64,000 bases of DNA, taken from NCBI GenBank assembly GCA_003497625.1, contig DNNO01000021.1:165602-229601 (forward strand), written 5' to 3'. Positions within the stretch are counted from its first letter, which is position 1. Each line of letters begins with the position of its first letter. This document shows, piece by piece, positions 1-7,708 of this stretch. The notes below the pieces were generated by a model. The model searched no databases. It was not told the origin of the DNA and saw only the letters and a list, made by a program, of their open reading frames with translations. The stretch is from Flavobacterium sp. Its GTDB lineage: Bacteria; Bacteroidota; Bacteroidia; Flavobacteriales; Flavobacteriaceae. Both the position numbers and the translations under genes were made by a program.

Positions 1-1643
1 CCAGATAAAGCTAAAACCGTTGATGGAATATCCATTTGACTTGCTAAATTTTCATAGGTAATGCCTTTCTCCACATTAGGCGCAATGATTAAAGCCGGAA
101 TATGAAATTTATTAACTGGAACCAAATTTTTGCCATACGTTCTGGTATTATGGTCGGCAATAACCACAAAAATAGTGTTTTTATAATAGGCTTCTTTTTT
201 AGCCAATTCAAAGAACTTACCAATTGAAAAATCGGCATATTTCATAGCGTTATTTACCGTGTTTTTCTTTTTATCGAAAAGCTTAATTCTTCCAGCGGGA
301 AACTCAAAAGGTTCGTGATTTGAAGTTGAAAACAACAATGAAAAAAACGATTTATTTCCTAAACTTTTAAAATATTCATTGGCTTTAACTGCTAAATCTT
401 CATCCGAATATCCCCAAGTTCCTTTCATGGCGTGTTTTTTTCCGTCGGAATCAAAATCGGTTTCATCGATAATATTTTTGAAACCATTTCCATTAAAAAA
501 AGATGCCATATTATCAAAATTTGCCATTCCACCATAAATGAAACTCGTATCATAATTTTGACGACCAAAAGCATCTGCCAATGTAAAAAAACCTTGTTGT
601 GAACCACTTAATTTAACGATACTTTCGGAAGGATTTGGTAAAAACCCAGAAGTTACTGCTTCGATTCCTCTTACACTTCGTGTTCCGGTACAATATAATT
701 TTGTAAACAATATACCTTCTTTGGTTAATTCATCAAACTCTGGAGTAAGTTTTAAACCGTGTAAACTACCAACATATTCTGCACCTAAACTTTCTTCTAA
801 AAGAATAACAACATTGTATTTTGGTTGCGAAACATCAGGTTTTTGAAGATGTAAAAAAGGTACTTCTCCTGGAATAAATTCGGTAACATCCATATACTTT
901 TTTACACGAGAATAGGCTTCTAATTCATCCATTCTACCGTACTTCTTAACATCACCTTCATTCTTCATTGAATACGCTGCAAAAGCTACTGTATAAAAGG
1001 AATTTAAACCTAATGAGTTCGTCATTTGATCCGAACAAAATATAGCGTTACTTCCGTTGATTGGACGTTTTGAAGTTAAACTACCTCTAGCTCCAAAAAA
1101 TAATAAAAACGCAACTACTGGAAATAAAAGCAACTTGGTTTTATAGTTACTCTCGATAGGATAAAATACTTTTTTTCCATACTTAAAGGCATAAAACAAT
1201 GCAATTCCTAATAAAATTGTAGTGATAATTAAAGAAGGTAAATAGCTTTTAATTAAAGTTCCAACGACTTCTTTGGGATAAATTAAATAATCTAAAAACA
1301 AACGATTTGGTCGCGTGTCGTATTGGTTGATAAAATCTAAAGTGGCTAACTCCATTAATAGAATTAGGAACAAGAAGAAAATGAAGTAAAAGTTAAAGAA
1401 CTTCTTTATTCTATTTAAAATAGTGTTTGGTAAGACAGTTAAGAGTACAAATGGAAGAAAACTTAAATAGCAAAGTAGAATAAGATCAAAACGAAGTCCA
1501 ATACTAAATAATTGAAAATAATTTGGAGTTTCTACAACTCTTTCATTAAAAATTATAAATAAGAAAATTCTATTAAATGTTAAAATAAGTAATCCAATTA
1601 AAATAAAATTAAAAACAGGCTTTAAATAATAGATTTTTCTCAT
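1..1643 (-). CDS. LTA synthase-like sulfatase-fold membrane protein (C-terminus outside window)
   Basis: The frame opens at ATG 1643 and runs off the left edge, so about 547 residues are visible and the C-terminus is missing. The N-terminal third holds several hydrophobic segments, as in LtaS-type phosphoglycerol transferases. An alkaline-phosphatase/sulfatase fold domain follows. Near residue 317 the motif CTGTRSVRG supplies the threonine that serves as nucleophile in this family, and VVIADHN near residue 498 fits the metal-site Asp-His. The family moves phospho-alcohol head groups at the outer face of the inner membrane. In Gram-negative bacteria it more often modifies lipids or glycans than makes lipoteichoic acid. 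The substrate here is unknown. Confidence 0.85.
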   Translation of the reverse strand, partial: MRKIYYLKPVFNFILIGLLILTFNRIFLFIIFNERVVETPNYFQLFSIGLRFDLILLCYLSFLPFVLLTVLPNTILNRIKKFFNFYFIFFLFLILLMELATLDFINQYDTRPNRLFLDYLIYPKEVVGTLIKSYLPSLIITTILLGIALFYAFKYGKKVFYPIESNYKTKLLLFPVVAFLLFFGARGSLTSKRPINGSNAIFCSDQMTNSLGLNSFYTVAFAAYSMKNEGDVKKYGRMDELEAYSRVKKYMDVTEFIPGEVPFLHLQKPDVSQPKYNVVILLEESLGAEYVGSLHGLKLTPEFDELTKEGILFTKLYCTGTRSVRGIEAVTSGFLPNPSESIVKLSGSQQGFFTLADAFGRQNYDTSFIYGGMANFDNMASFFNGNGFKNIIDETDFDSDGKKHAMKGTWGYSDEDLAVKANEYFKSLGNKSFFSLLFSTSNHEPFEFPAGRIKLFDKKKNTVNNAMKYADFSIGKFFELAKKEAYYKNTIFVVIADHNTRTYGKNLVPVNKFHIPALIIAPNVEKGITYENLASQMDIPSTVLALS

Positions 1644-1726
1644 TTTTTATTGTAAATATTTAGTGAATCAAAAGTATTATAATAATTTTTATAAATAGAA
1701 ATTATAGCTTAATATTTACTTAATAT

Positions 1727-1757
1727 TTTGCATAAGTAGAAATAAAATGTAAATTTG
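1727..1757 (+). promoter_or_regulatory. Promoter of tRNA-Cys (-33 TTTG, -7 TAAATTTG)
   Basis: TTTG at 1727-1730 and TAAATTTG at 1750-1757 are 19 bp apart. This matches the Bacteroidetes housekeeping consensus TTTG-N19-TAnnTTTG. The tRNA starts 17 bp downstream. Confidence 0.75.
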
Positions 1758-1774
1758 CAGTCCGTTCAAATAAT

Positions 1775-1845
1775 GGCGTCGTGGCCGAGCGGCTAGGCAG
1801 CGGTCTGCAAAACCGTCTACCCCGGTTCGAATCCGGGCGATGCCT
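1775..1845 (+). tRNA. tRNA-Cys (anticodon GCA)
   Basis: A 71-nt cloverleaf can be drawn. The acceptor stem pairs GGCGTCG with CGATGCC, including one G-U pair. The anticodon loop reads CTGCAAA, giving anticodon GCA, and the T arm is CCCGG-TTCGAAT-CCGGG. The discriminator is U73, as expected for tRNA-Cys. The 3' CCA is not encoded. The short length is usual for tRNA-Cys. It is the only tRNA seen in the window. Its 3' half is copied twice more just downstream. Confidence 0.95.
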
Positions 1846-1849
1846 CTAA

Positions 1850-1878
1850 AACCTTCAAGGAAACTTGGAGGTTTTTTT
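1850..1878 (+). terminator. Rho-independent terminator of tRNA-Cys
   Basis: AACCTTCAAG (1850-1859) pairs with CTTGGAGGTT (1864-1873) across a GAAA loop, with one G-U pair, followed by a T run. Confidence 0.85.
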
Positions 1879-1939
1879 ATGGGATAATTTTTATAAAAAA
1901 TTAATTAAAAGATATATAGAATCCGGGCGATGCCTCTAA

Positions 1940-1971
1940 AGAGTTACTAGAAATAGTAGCTCTTTTTTTTT
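1940..1971 (+). terminator. Terminator in second tRNA-tail unit
   Basis: AGAGTTACTA (1940-1949) pairs with TAGTAGCTCT (1954-1963) across a GAAA loop, then nine T. The stem sequence differs from units 1 and 3. Confidence 0.75.
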
Positions 1972-2028
1972 GTCATTCTGAAAAAATCTAAAAAAATTAA
2001 TTAAAGATATTCCGGGCGATGCCTCTAA

Positions 2029-2059
2029 AACCTTCTAAGGAAACTTAGGAGGTTTTTTT
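2029..2059 (+). terminator. Terminator in third tRNA-tail unit
   Basis: AACCTTCTAAG (2029-2039) pairs with CTTAGGAGGTT (2044-2054) across a GAAA loop and is followed by T7. It is the unit-1 hairpin with one extra base pair. Confidence 0.75.
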
Positions 2060-2085
2060 ATGGAATAATTTTTAGAATTAATTAG

Positions 2086-2111
2086 ATCCTGAAACGAGTT
2101 CAGGATGACAA
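2086..2111. repeat. Short intergenic inverted repeat (TGTCATCCTGA family)
   Basis: ATCCTGAA (2086-2093) and TTCAGGAT (2099-2106) form a perfect 8-bp inverted repeat with a 5-nt loop, ending in ATGACA. Read on the minus strand it begins TGTCATCCTGA, the same 11 bases that open the repeat at 51756. Sequences of this type are scattered in intergenic regions of many Bacteroidetes. Confidence 0.6.
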
Positions 2112-2119
2112 AAAATATG

Positions 2120-2815
2120 TTATTCGGTTACAGAAGTATCAGGTAACAACTTATTGGTAATCATTTCTTTTTCTTTTGGGAAGAATCCTTGTAGGATAAA
2201 AAACAATCCAAAAATTAAAATTACCATACTAATCACTCGTTTGATTTTGTAGATGTTTGCTGGAATTAATTTATGCTTCAATTGCTTTGCTAATAATATT
2301 TTAGCTACATCGAAAGCCAAATAAAACACTAAAATTGCAGCGAAAAAAACAGAAATTCGTGAAGTATTCATTTCCATTTGTGGTCCGTAAGTAATGATAA
2401 TCATCATCCAAAAACCTAAAACTCCAATGTTGATGAAATTCAATAAAAACCCTTTAAAAAACAAAGCAAAGTAATTTTTCTTCGGAATATTATCGTCGTC
2501 TTGTTCAATTTCTGTTTGCTTTTTGAAATTTCTTTTGAGTTGAATAAACGAAATTAATCCGTAAGCCAACATGATAATTCCGCCAATAACAAAAAGTGTT
2601 GGATTATCTTTTAATTGTTCTAAAAGTTGATTGGTACTTAAATAAGCAATTAAAATGAAAATAATATCACTAAAAACAATTCCTAAATCAAAAGTAAAAG
2701 CGGCACGAAAACCTTTGGTAATACTGGTTTCAAGTAAAACAAAAAAACCAGGACCAATTGAAAAAGCTAACAAAAGTCCCCAAGGAATTGCGGTAAGTAT
2801 ATCGTGTAAGTACAA
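2120..2815 (-). CDS. LysE/RhtB family translocator
   Basis: The 231-residue product has about six hydrophobic segments and the N-terminal pattern AIPWGLLLAFSIGPGFF, typical of LysE/RhtB amino-acid or small-metabolite exporters. A loop near residues 90-105 is highly charged (KRNFKKQTEIEQDDD), as is usual between helices 3 and 4 in the family. The only start that keeps the conserved N-terminus is TTG at 2815; the next methionine is far inside. The exported substrate cannot be read from the sequence. It lies in the same direction as the GIN protein and RNase R but has its own intergenic spaces. Confidence 0.85.
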   Translation of the reverse strand: MYLHDILTAIPWGLLLAFSIGPGFFVLLETSITKGFRAAFTFDLGIVFSDIIFILIAYLSTNQLLEQLKDNPTLFVIGGIIMLAYGLISFIQLKRNFKKQTEIEQDDDNIPKKNYFALFFKGFLLNFINIGVLGFWMMIIITYGPQMEMNTSRISVFFAAILVFYLAFDVAKILLAKQLKHKLIPANIYKIKRVISMVILIFGLFFILQGFFPKEKEMITNKLLPDTSVTE

Positions 2816-2864
2816 AGTACGAAGTTAAAAGTTGGAACTACGAAGTTAAGAAATTATTATCAAA

Positions 2865-3533
2865 TTACTTCGCTTGTTCGATAGTTCCTCCAGCTATTTT
2901 CTTTTCGTTGATTTGTTTTGGTTTACCGTAAATTTTAATTTCACCACCAGCTCTTGTTTTAGCATCTACTAAATCTGTAGCATACACATGAGCCATTCCG
3001 CCAGCGTTTACAGTAACTACAGATTGTTGCGTTTTACAATCTTGACCATCGTATTTTCCTCCAGAATTCGATAAAATATCTTGATTTTTTACCATTCCTT
3101 TTGTGGTTACAATACTTCCTTGCGAAACACGAACTTGTAATCTATCGGCTTGTAAATTAGTTAGTTTAATTTCAGAACCTTCTTTACAAATGATGTCAAA
3201 ATTAATGGCAGAAATTTCATCTTTTGAAGCAATTCTACTACCTTCATTAGCTTCTACAGCGTCTAATTTTTTGTAGTAAACCGTAGCGGAAACATCATCA
3301 CCACTTAACATTTTAGTTAAAGGCATTCTGATTTTTAATTCGCCATTTTTGTTTACCAATTCTACTTCTTGAGAATTAGCTCCTATTAAAACGATTTTAT
3401 TTTCAGTTGAAGCTACTAAGTTGACATCAATTTTATCAAATGCGGTTACTTTAGTAAAATCACCAACGTTTTTTTCGGTTTGGCCAAAAGCTATCGAACT
3501 AATTAATAATAAACTATAAACTATTTTCTTCAT
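2865..3533 (-). CDS. Head GIN domain protein (DUF2807), secreted
   Basis: The 222-residue product starts with a signal peptide (MKKIVYSLLLISSIAFGQ). A repetitive beta-rich domain follows, with a mid-region of alternating small and polar residues, as in the DUF2807 'putative auto-transporter adhesin, head GIN' family. These domains fold as right-handed beta-helices and are common in Bacteroidetes, but their role is not settled. RNase R lies 32 bp upstream, so the two may be cotranscribed. A second GIN protein is encoded at 21759-22508. Confidence 0.85.
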   Translation of the reverse strand: MKKIVYSLLLISSIAFGQTEKNVGDFTKVTAFDKIDVNLVASTENKIVLIGANSQEVELVNKNGELKIRMPLTKMLSGDDVSATVYYKKLDAVEANEGSRIASKDEISAINFDIICKEGSEIKLTNLQADRLQVRVSQGSIVTTKGMVKNQDILSNSGGKYDGQDCKTQQSVVTVNAGGMAHVYATDLVDAKTRAGGEIKIYGKPKQINEKKIAGGTIEQAK

Positions 3534-3565
3534 TTTAATATTTTTAAATTCTTACAAGAAATTAA

Positions 3566-5743
3566 TTACTCTCTCTTTCTCAAATAATGAAAATCCAATT
3601 GTTTTTTCACTAAATCGGCATTTTTTACTTTAACGTAAATTTCGTCTCCTAATTGTAAAATATTTTTAGAAACTTCACCTACTAAAGCATATTGTTTGTC
3701 ATCAAAGGTGTAATAATCATCTTTTATTTCACGAATTCTAACCATTCCTTCGCATTTATTTTCGATGATTTCTACATAAATTCCCCATTCGGTCACACCA
3801 GAAATTACACCTAAAAACTCTTCGTCTTTGTGATCTTGCATGTATTTTACTTGCATGTATTTCACAGAATCACGTTCGGCTTGAGCAGCTAAACCTTCCA
3901 TTTGTGAAGAATGCACACATTTTTCTTCGTATTCTTCTTCACTTACACTTTTTCCGCCGTCTATGTAAAATTGTAACAAACGATGTGCCATAACATCTGG
4001 ATAACGACGAATTGGCGAGGTAAAGTGACTATAATAATCAAAAGCTAATCCGTAGTGACCAATATTTTCAGTCGAATATGCAGCCTTACTCATACTTCTA
4101 ATTGTAAGTGTATCAACCAAATTTTGTTCTTTTTTACCGACAACTTCTGAAAGTAAATTATTCAACGAACTTGAAATATCTTTTTTAGAACGGAAATTGA
4201 TTGAATAACCAAACTTAGCAATCACAGTTTGAAGATTGATTAATTTATCTTCATTTGGTTCATCGTGAATTCTGTAAATAAAGGTTTTCTTTTGTTTCCC
4301 AATGAATTCCGCTACTTTTCTATTCGCTAACAACATGAATTCTTCAATCAAATGATTCGCATCTTTACTTTGTTTGAAGTAAACACCAATTGGTTCCGCA
4401 TCTTCATTCAAATTGAATTTTACTTCTACTTTATCAAACGAAATTGCGCCAGCTGCCATTCTTTTTCTTCTAAGAATTTTAGCTAATTCATCCATTTTTA
4501 AAGTTGCATCTACAATTGGTTTTGGAACGATATATTCGTTTCCAGTTAATGAAATTTCGGCTGGAATAACGTCTGATTTTGTTTCGATGATACTTTGTGC
4601 TTCTTCATACGCAAAACGTTGATCAGAATACGTTACTGTTCTTCCAAACCATGCATCTAAAACTTCTGCTTTATTATTCAATTGAAAAACAGCTGAAAAC
4701 GTATATTTTTCTTCATGAGGACGAAGCGAACAAGCAAAATTTGATAATACTTCTGGTAACATTGGAACTACTCTATCAACTAAATACACCGAAGTTGCTC
4801 TTTTATATGCTTCATCATCTAAAATAGTTCCTTCTTGAAGATAATGCGAAACATCGGCAATATGAACTCCGATTTCGTAATTTCCATTTTCTAGAACCTG
4901 AAACGATAACGCATCATCAAAATCTTTAGCATCTTTTGGATCAATCGTAAAAGTTAAAACATCACGCATATCGCGACGTTTTTTGATTTCTTCTTCTGTG
5001 ATTGAAGTATCAATTTTATTTGCATACGCTTCCACTTCAATTGGAAAATCGTATGGTAAACCGTATTCAGCTAAAATCGCATGAATTTCTGTATTATGTT
5101 CGCCTGGTTTTCCTAATACTTTTATCACCGAACCAAAAGGAGAATCGGCTTTTTTAGGCCAATCTTCTAAGGTTACTAAAACTACATCTCCGTGTTCTGC
5201 ATCACCAATTTTATTTTTTGGAATGAAAATATCGGTATACATTTTAGCATTAGCAGTGGTTACGAAAGCAAAGTTTTTTTGCACATCGATAACACCAACA
5301 AACTCTGATTTTTTACGTTCTAAAATTTCTAAAACTTCAGCTTCTGGTTTACGTGAACTTCTTCTATTGTAAATATAAGCTTTCACTTTATCACCATCTA
5401 AAGCATGATTCAAGTTAATAAACGGAACAAAAACATCATCTTCCAATTCATCACAAACAAAATAACCTGTTTTACGAGACGTCATATCAATAACTCCTTC
5501 GTAATATTCGGCTTTGGAAATAATTTGATATTTTCCAATTTCAGTTTCATGAATTTTATCTTGTGCTTTAAGTATTTTTAAATCTCTAATTATTTCGTTT
5601 CGGCTTTTAGTATCGCTTAACTCTAAAACAGCAGCTATTTGCTTGTAATTAAAAGATTTAGAAGGTTCTCTTGAAAGTATTTTAAATATTTGTGCAGTAA
5701 AATCTTTTGGTTTATTTCCTAATTTTTTTGGTTTCTTACTCAT
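3566..5743 (-). CDS. rnr: Ribonuclease R
   Basis: The 725-residue exoribonuclease shows the expected order: an N-terminal winged-helix segment (residues 1-75), two cold-shock/OB domains, the RNB catalytic domain with the metal-binding motif DPKDAKDFDDA near residue 265, and a C-terminal S1 domain (about 645-722). RNase R degrades structured RNA 3' to 5' and takes part in RNA quality control. Length is close to other Bacteroidetes members. ATG 5743 is the natural start. It reads away from the candidate origin at 6100-6640. Confidence 0.97.
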   Translation of the reverse strand: MSKKPKKLGNKPKDFTAQIFKILSREPSKSFNYKQIAAVLELSDTKSRNEIIRDLKILKAQDKIHETEIGKYQIISKAEYYEGVIDMTSRKTGYFVCDELEDDVFVPFINLNHALDGDKVKAYIYNRRSSRKPEAEVLEILERKKSEFVGVIDVQKNFAFVTTANAKMYTDIFIPKNKIGDAEHGDVVLVTLEDWPKKADSPFGSVIKVLGKPGEHNTEIHAILAEYGLPYDFPIEVEAYANKIDTSITEEEIKKRRDMRDVLTFTIDPKDAKDFDDALSFQVLENGNYEIGVHIADVSHYLQEGTILDDEAYKRATSVYLVDRVVPMLPEVLSNFACSLRPHEEKYTFSAVFQLNNKAEVLDAWFGRTVTYSDQRFAYEEAQSIIETKSDVIPAEISLTGNEYIVPKPIVDATLKMDELAKILRRKRMAAGAISFDKVEVKFNLNEDAEPIGVYFKQSKDANHLIEEFMLLANRKVAEFIGKQKKTFIYRIHDEPNEDKLINLQTVIAKFGYSINFRSKKDISSSLNNLLSEVVGKKEQNLVDTLTIRSMSKAAYSTENIGHYGLAFDYYSHFTSPIRRYPDVMAHRLLQFYIDGGKSVSEEEYEEKCVHSSQMEGLAAQAERDSVKYMQVKYMQDHKDEEFLGVISGVTEWGIYVEIIENKCEGMVRIREIKDDYYTFDDKQYALVGEVSKNILQLGDEIYVKVKNADLVKKQLDFHYLRKRE

Positions 5744-5859
5744 TGTATCATTTTCAATTATTGGTTAAAGTTACAAAATACAACGATGTAAAATGAAAAT
5801 GTATTTCAGTTTTAATATAAAAATAACTTATCGTAACTTTATAATGTAAATCAAATTAG

Positions 5860-6099
5860 ATGGAAAATTTTGTAACCGTTGCTGTTTTTAACTACCAACA
5901 CGAAACTTTAATTATTAAAAATTTATTAGAGCAAGAAGGAATTGCTTACTTTTTTGAAAACGAAACTATTGTTGGAATCGATCCATTTGCTACAATTGCT
6001 TATGGCGGAATCAAATTAAAAGTACATCCAAACGATGAAGCAACCGTGAAAGAAATTCTAAAAAAACTAAACGAAGACGATCATTTAAAAATTGTTTAA
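5860..6099 (+). CDS. DUF2007-type small protein
   Basis: A 79-residue protein beginning with a VTVAVFNYQHETLIIKNLL segment and containing a GIKLKVHPNDEATVKEIL stretch. This matches the fold pattern of the DUF2007 'putative signal transducing protein' family (a small alpha/beta domain related to GlnB-like folds). The function is unknown. It is divergent from rnr with a 116-bp spacer and sits at the left border of the non-coding block at 6100-6639. Confidence 0.75.
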   Translation: MENFVTVAVFNYQHETLIIKNLLEQEGIAYFFENETIVGIDPFATIAYGGIKLKVHPNDEATVKEILKKLNEDDHLKIV

Positions 6100-6639
6100 T
6101 TTTTTAAAAGCTGAAAGTTTTCAACATATATTAAAAACAACAAAAAATATTTTTAATTAAATTTAAATTTATGATGGTTATTATAGCGTGTTAATATGTG
6201 GAATAAGTTTTTTTACAGAAGTAGTTTTTAAAAGTTATCGTTACTTATACAACTTAATTAACAATTTAAAAATTTAGTAAAGAACTGAAAATAAGACCTT
6301 CTAAATTATTTCTTTTATACTTATCAACAGTTGTTGAAATTTGATTTTATATTTGTTTTGTAAATAACTTCAATTGTTGATTTCTGTTGAAAACTGATTT
6401 TTTTCTATTGATAACTTTTCTAAAAAATCGTGAAACTAAATTAGGAATTTTGATTGTGGTTTTGGATTACAAATTTTTAATCAACATCCAAAAAAAACTT
6501 CTTATTTTCTATCCAAAGTTGTTAACAATAATTGTTAAATTAAGGTTAACTGATTATCAACGATTTACGATAAGTAATTAACATATGATAAAAATCATAG
6601 TAGAAAATTGAATACTTTATTGATTTTTAATGAAATACG
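6100..6639. other. Non-coding AT-rich block with DnaA-box-like 9-mers: candidate oriC
   Basis: This 540-bp stretch has no convincing gene. It holds a cluster of 9-mers close to the DnaA box TTATCCACA: TTTTCAACA 6118, TTATCAACA 6321, ATTTCAACA (minus, 6332-6340), AAATCAACA (minus, 6375-6383), TTTTCAACA (minus, 6385-6393), TTATCAATA (minus, 6406-6414), TAATCAACA 6478 and TTATCAACG 6554. A TTGTTAACAA palindrome lies at 6519-6528. Flanking genes point mostly away on both sides. The DnaA gene is not in the window. Most boxes deviate by one base from the E. coli consensus, so this is an inference. Confidence 0.5.
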
Positions 6640-7164
6640 TTAATATTTCATATTGTTTCGTTGGTTCTTAAAATCTTCTTTCAAAAGTTCAAAATCTATT
6701 TTTCCTTTTGTCTTTTTAAGGTGTTCCAAAATAACAAAACTGCGTTCTATTTTTAAGTTAGAACTTTTAAATCGATTAATAACATGAATAAGAGTTCGTT
6801 GCGCTCCAGGAGTTAGTTTATGAAATAAAATACTTCCTTCAGGATCGTTATATAAAACTTCTTCCATTTCTTCCGAAATAGGCATTCTGTATTTTGATTC
6901 ATCGGGTTGAAGTTCCACAACTATATTTTCTCCAACGTTTATATTACTTTCTTTTAAAATCTCTTTATTCAATAATAGGTAATGAAAGTTTCCTTTTGGA
7001 GCCATGGCTCTACTAACCATAATTGTATTATTTAAGGTACATTTTACACGTTTATCGGTTGTTATTTTTAATAATTCTTGATAAATAGCTTCAGGAATTT
7101 CAATATATGGTCCGTGTCCTAAATTGTTTTCGTCGAAATATTTAATTTTTGCTTGAAATTTCAT
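6640..7164 (-). CDS. DUF1905 / YdeI-OmdA-like protein
   Basis: The 174-residue product begins with a DUF1905-like beta domain (MKFQAKIKYFD, then GPYIEIPEAIYQELL, residues 1-95). A C-terminal helical segment follows, like the 'bacteriocin-protection, YdeI/OmpD-associated' domain (SILFHKLTPGAQRTLIHVI, then KRSF-like basic residues). The function is unknown. The frame is open to 7254, but ATG 7164 starts the conserved domain; the extra upstream 30 residues are hydrophobic and would cover the promoter region of rpiB. It is the only minus-strand gene directly right of the candidate origin. Confidence 0.75.
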   Translation of the reverse strand: MKFQAKIKYFDENNLGHGPYIEIPEAIYQELLKITTDKRVKCTLNNTIMVSRAMAPKGNFHYLLLNKEILKESNINVGENIVVELQPDESKYRMPISEEMEEVLYNDPEGSILFHKLTPGAQRTLIHVINRFKSSNLKIERSFVILEHLKKTKGKIDFELLKEDFKNQRNNMKY

Positions 7165-7214
7165 TTCTTCATTATTTATACACAAAGCTAATTTAATATA
7201 AAACAACAAATGAT

Positions 7215-7222
7215 TACTTTTG
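7215..7222 (+). promoter_or_regulatory. -7 element TACTTTTG upstream of rpiB
   Basis: TACTTTTG matches TAnnTTTG and lies 30 bp before the rpiB ATG. No clear -33 TTTG is seen. Confidence 0.5.
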
Positions 7223-7252
7223 TAAAATATAATTAACAACACAACACACAAC

Positions 7253-7684
7253 ATGAAAATTTCAATTGGAAACGACCACGCTGGTCCAGATTATAAAAAA
7301 GCTATTGTTCAATATTTAGAAGAAAAAGGACATACCATTTTTAATCACGGAACCGATACTTTTGATAGTGTTGATTATCCTGATTTTGGTCATCCAGTAG
7401 CGTATGATGTGGAATCAAAAAAAGCGGATTTAGGAATTGTAATTTGTGGTTCAGGAAATGGAATTGCGATGACAGCTAACAAACACCAAGATATTCGTGC
7501 GGCTTTATGTTGGACAAAAGAAATTGCAGCTTTAGCGCGCCAACATAACGATGCTAATATTATTAGTATTCCAGCTCGTTATACTTCTATTCAGCAAGCC
7601 ATTGAAATGGTAGATACTTTTTTAAATACACCATTTGAAGGCGGAAGACACGGAAATCGCGTGAAAAAAATCGCCTGTAAATAA
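7253..7684 (+). CDS. rpiB: Ribose-5-phosphate isomerase B
   Basis: The 143-residue RpiB/LacAB-family enzyme interconverts ribose 5-phosphate and ribulose 5-phosphate in the pentose phosphate pathway. It opens with IGNDHAGPDYKKAI, carrying the conserved Asp-His pair. The catalytic cysteine lies in VICGSGNGIAM near residue 65, and the HNDANIISIPAR segment near 100 is also typical. Length is normal for the family. It is followed 24 bp later by the NAD(P)HX dehydratase gene on the same strand. Confidence 0.95.
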   Translation: MKISIGNDHAGPDYKKAIVQYLEEKGHTIFNHGTDTFDSVDYPDFGHPVAYDVESKKADLGIVICGSGNGIAMTANKHQDIRAALCWTKEIAALARQHNDANIISIPARYTSIQQAIEMVDTFLNTPFEGGRHGNRVKKIACK

Positions 7685-7708
7685 TCAATAATCTTAAAAT
7701 CAATTCAA

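Larger units (their letters stand above)
1829..2060 (+). repeat. Three tandem copies of tRNA-Cys 3' tail plus terminator
   Basis: The last part of the tRNA (T-arm 3' half, acceptor 3' strand and the following CTAAA) recurs at 1919-1940, exact over 22 bp with 1829-1850, and at 2011-2035, exact over 25 bp with 1832-1856. Each copy is followed by a hairpin with a GAAA loop and a T run. The repeat period is about 90 bp. Copies 1 and 3 also share their terminators and following sequence almost completely, while copy 2 carries a different hairpin. The two extra copies lack the 5' half of a tRNA, so they cannot be functional tRNA genes. Confidence 0.85.

Noticed and set aside
425..607. 60-residue minus-strand frame inside the sulfatase gene
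   Set aside because: It lies in another frame of a strongly conserved gene and has no recognisable content.
1919..2035. Extra tRNA-Cys genes
   Set aside because: Only the 3' tail is present; the 5' acceptor strand, D arm and anticodon arm are absent, so they are not tRNA genes.
2818..2850. Short near-repeat TACGAAGTTAA twice
   Set aside because: It is short and common AT-rich sequence; no function can be argued.
4413..4827. Two plus-strand frames opposite rnr
   Set aside because: They mirror the RNase R coding sequence on the opposite strand and show no family features.
6387..6581. 64-residue plus-strand open frame in the AT-rich block
   Set aside because: It is very rich in Ile, Leu and Lys with no domain or clear start signal, and it overlaps the DnaA-box-like sites. 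It looks like chance in AT-rich DNA.
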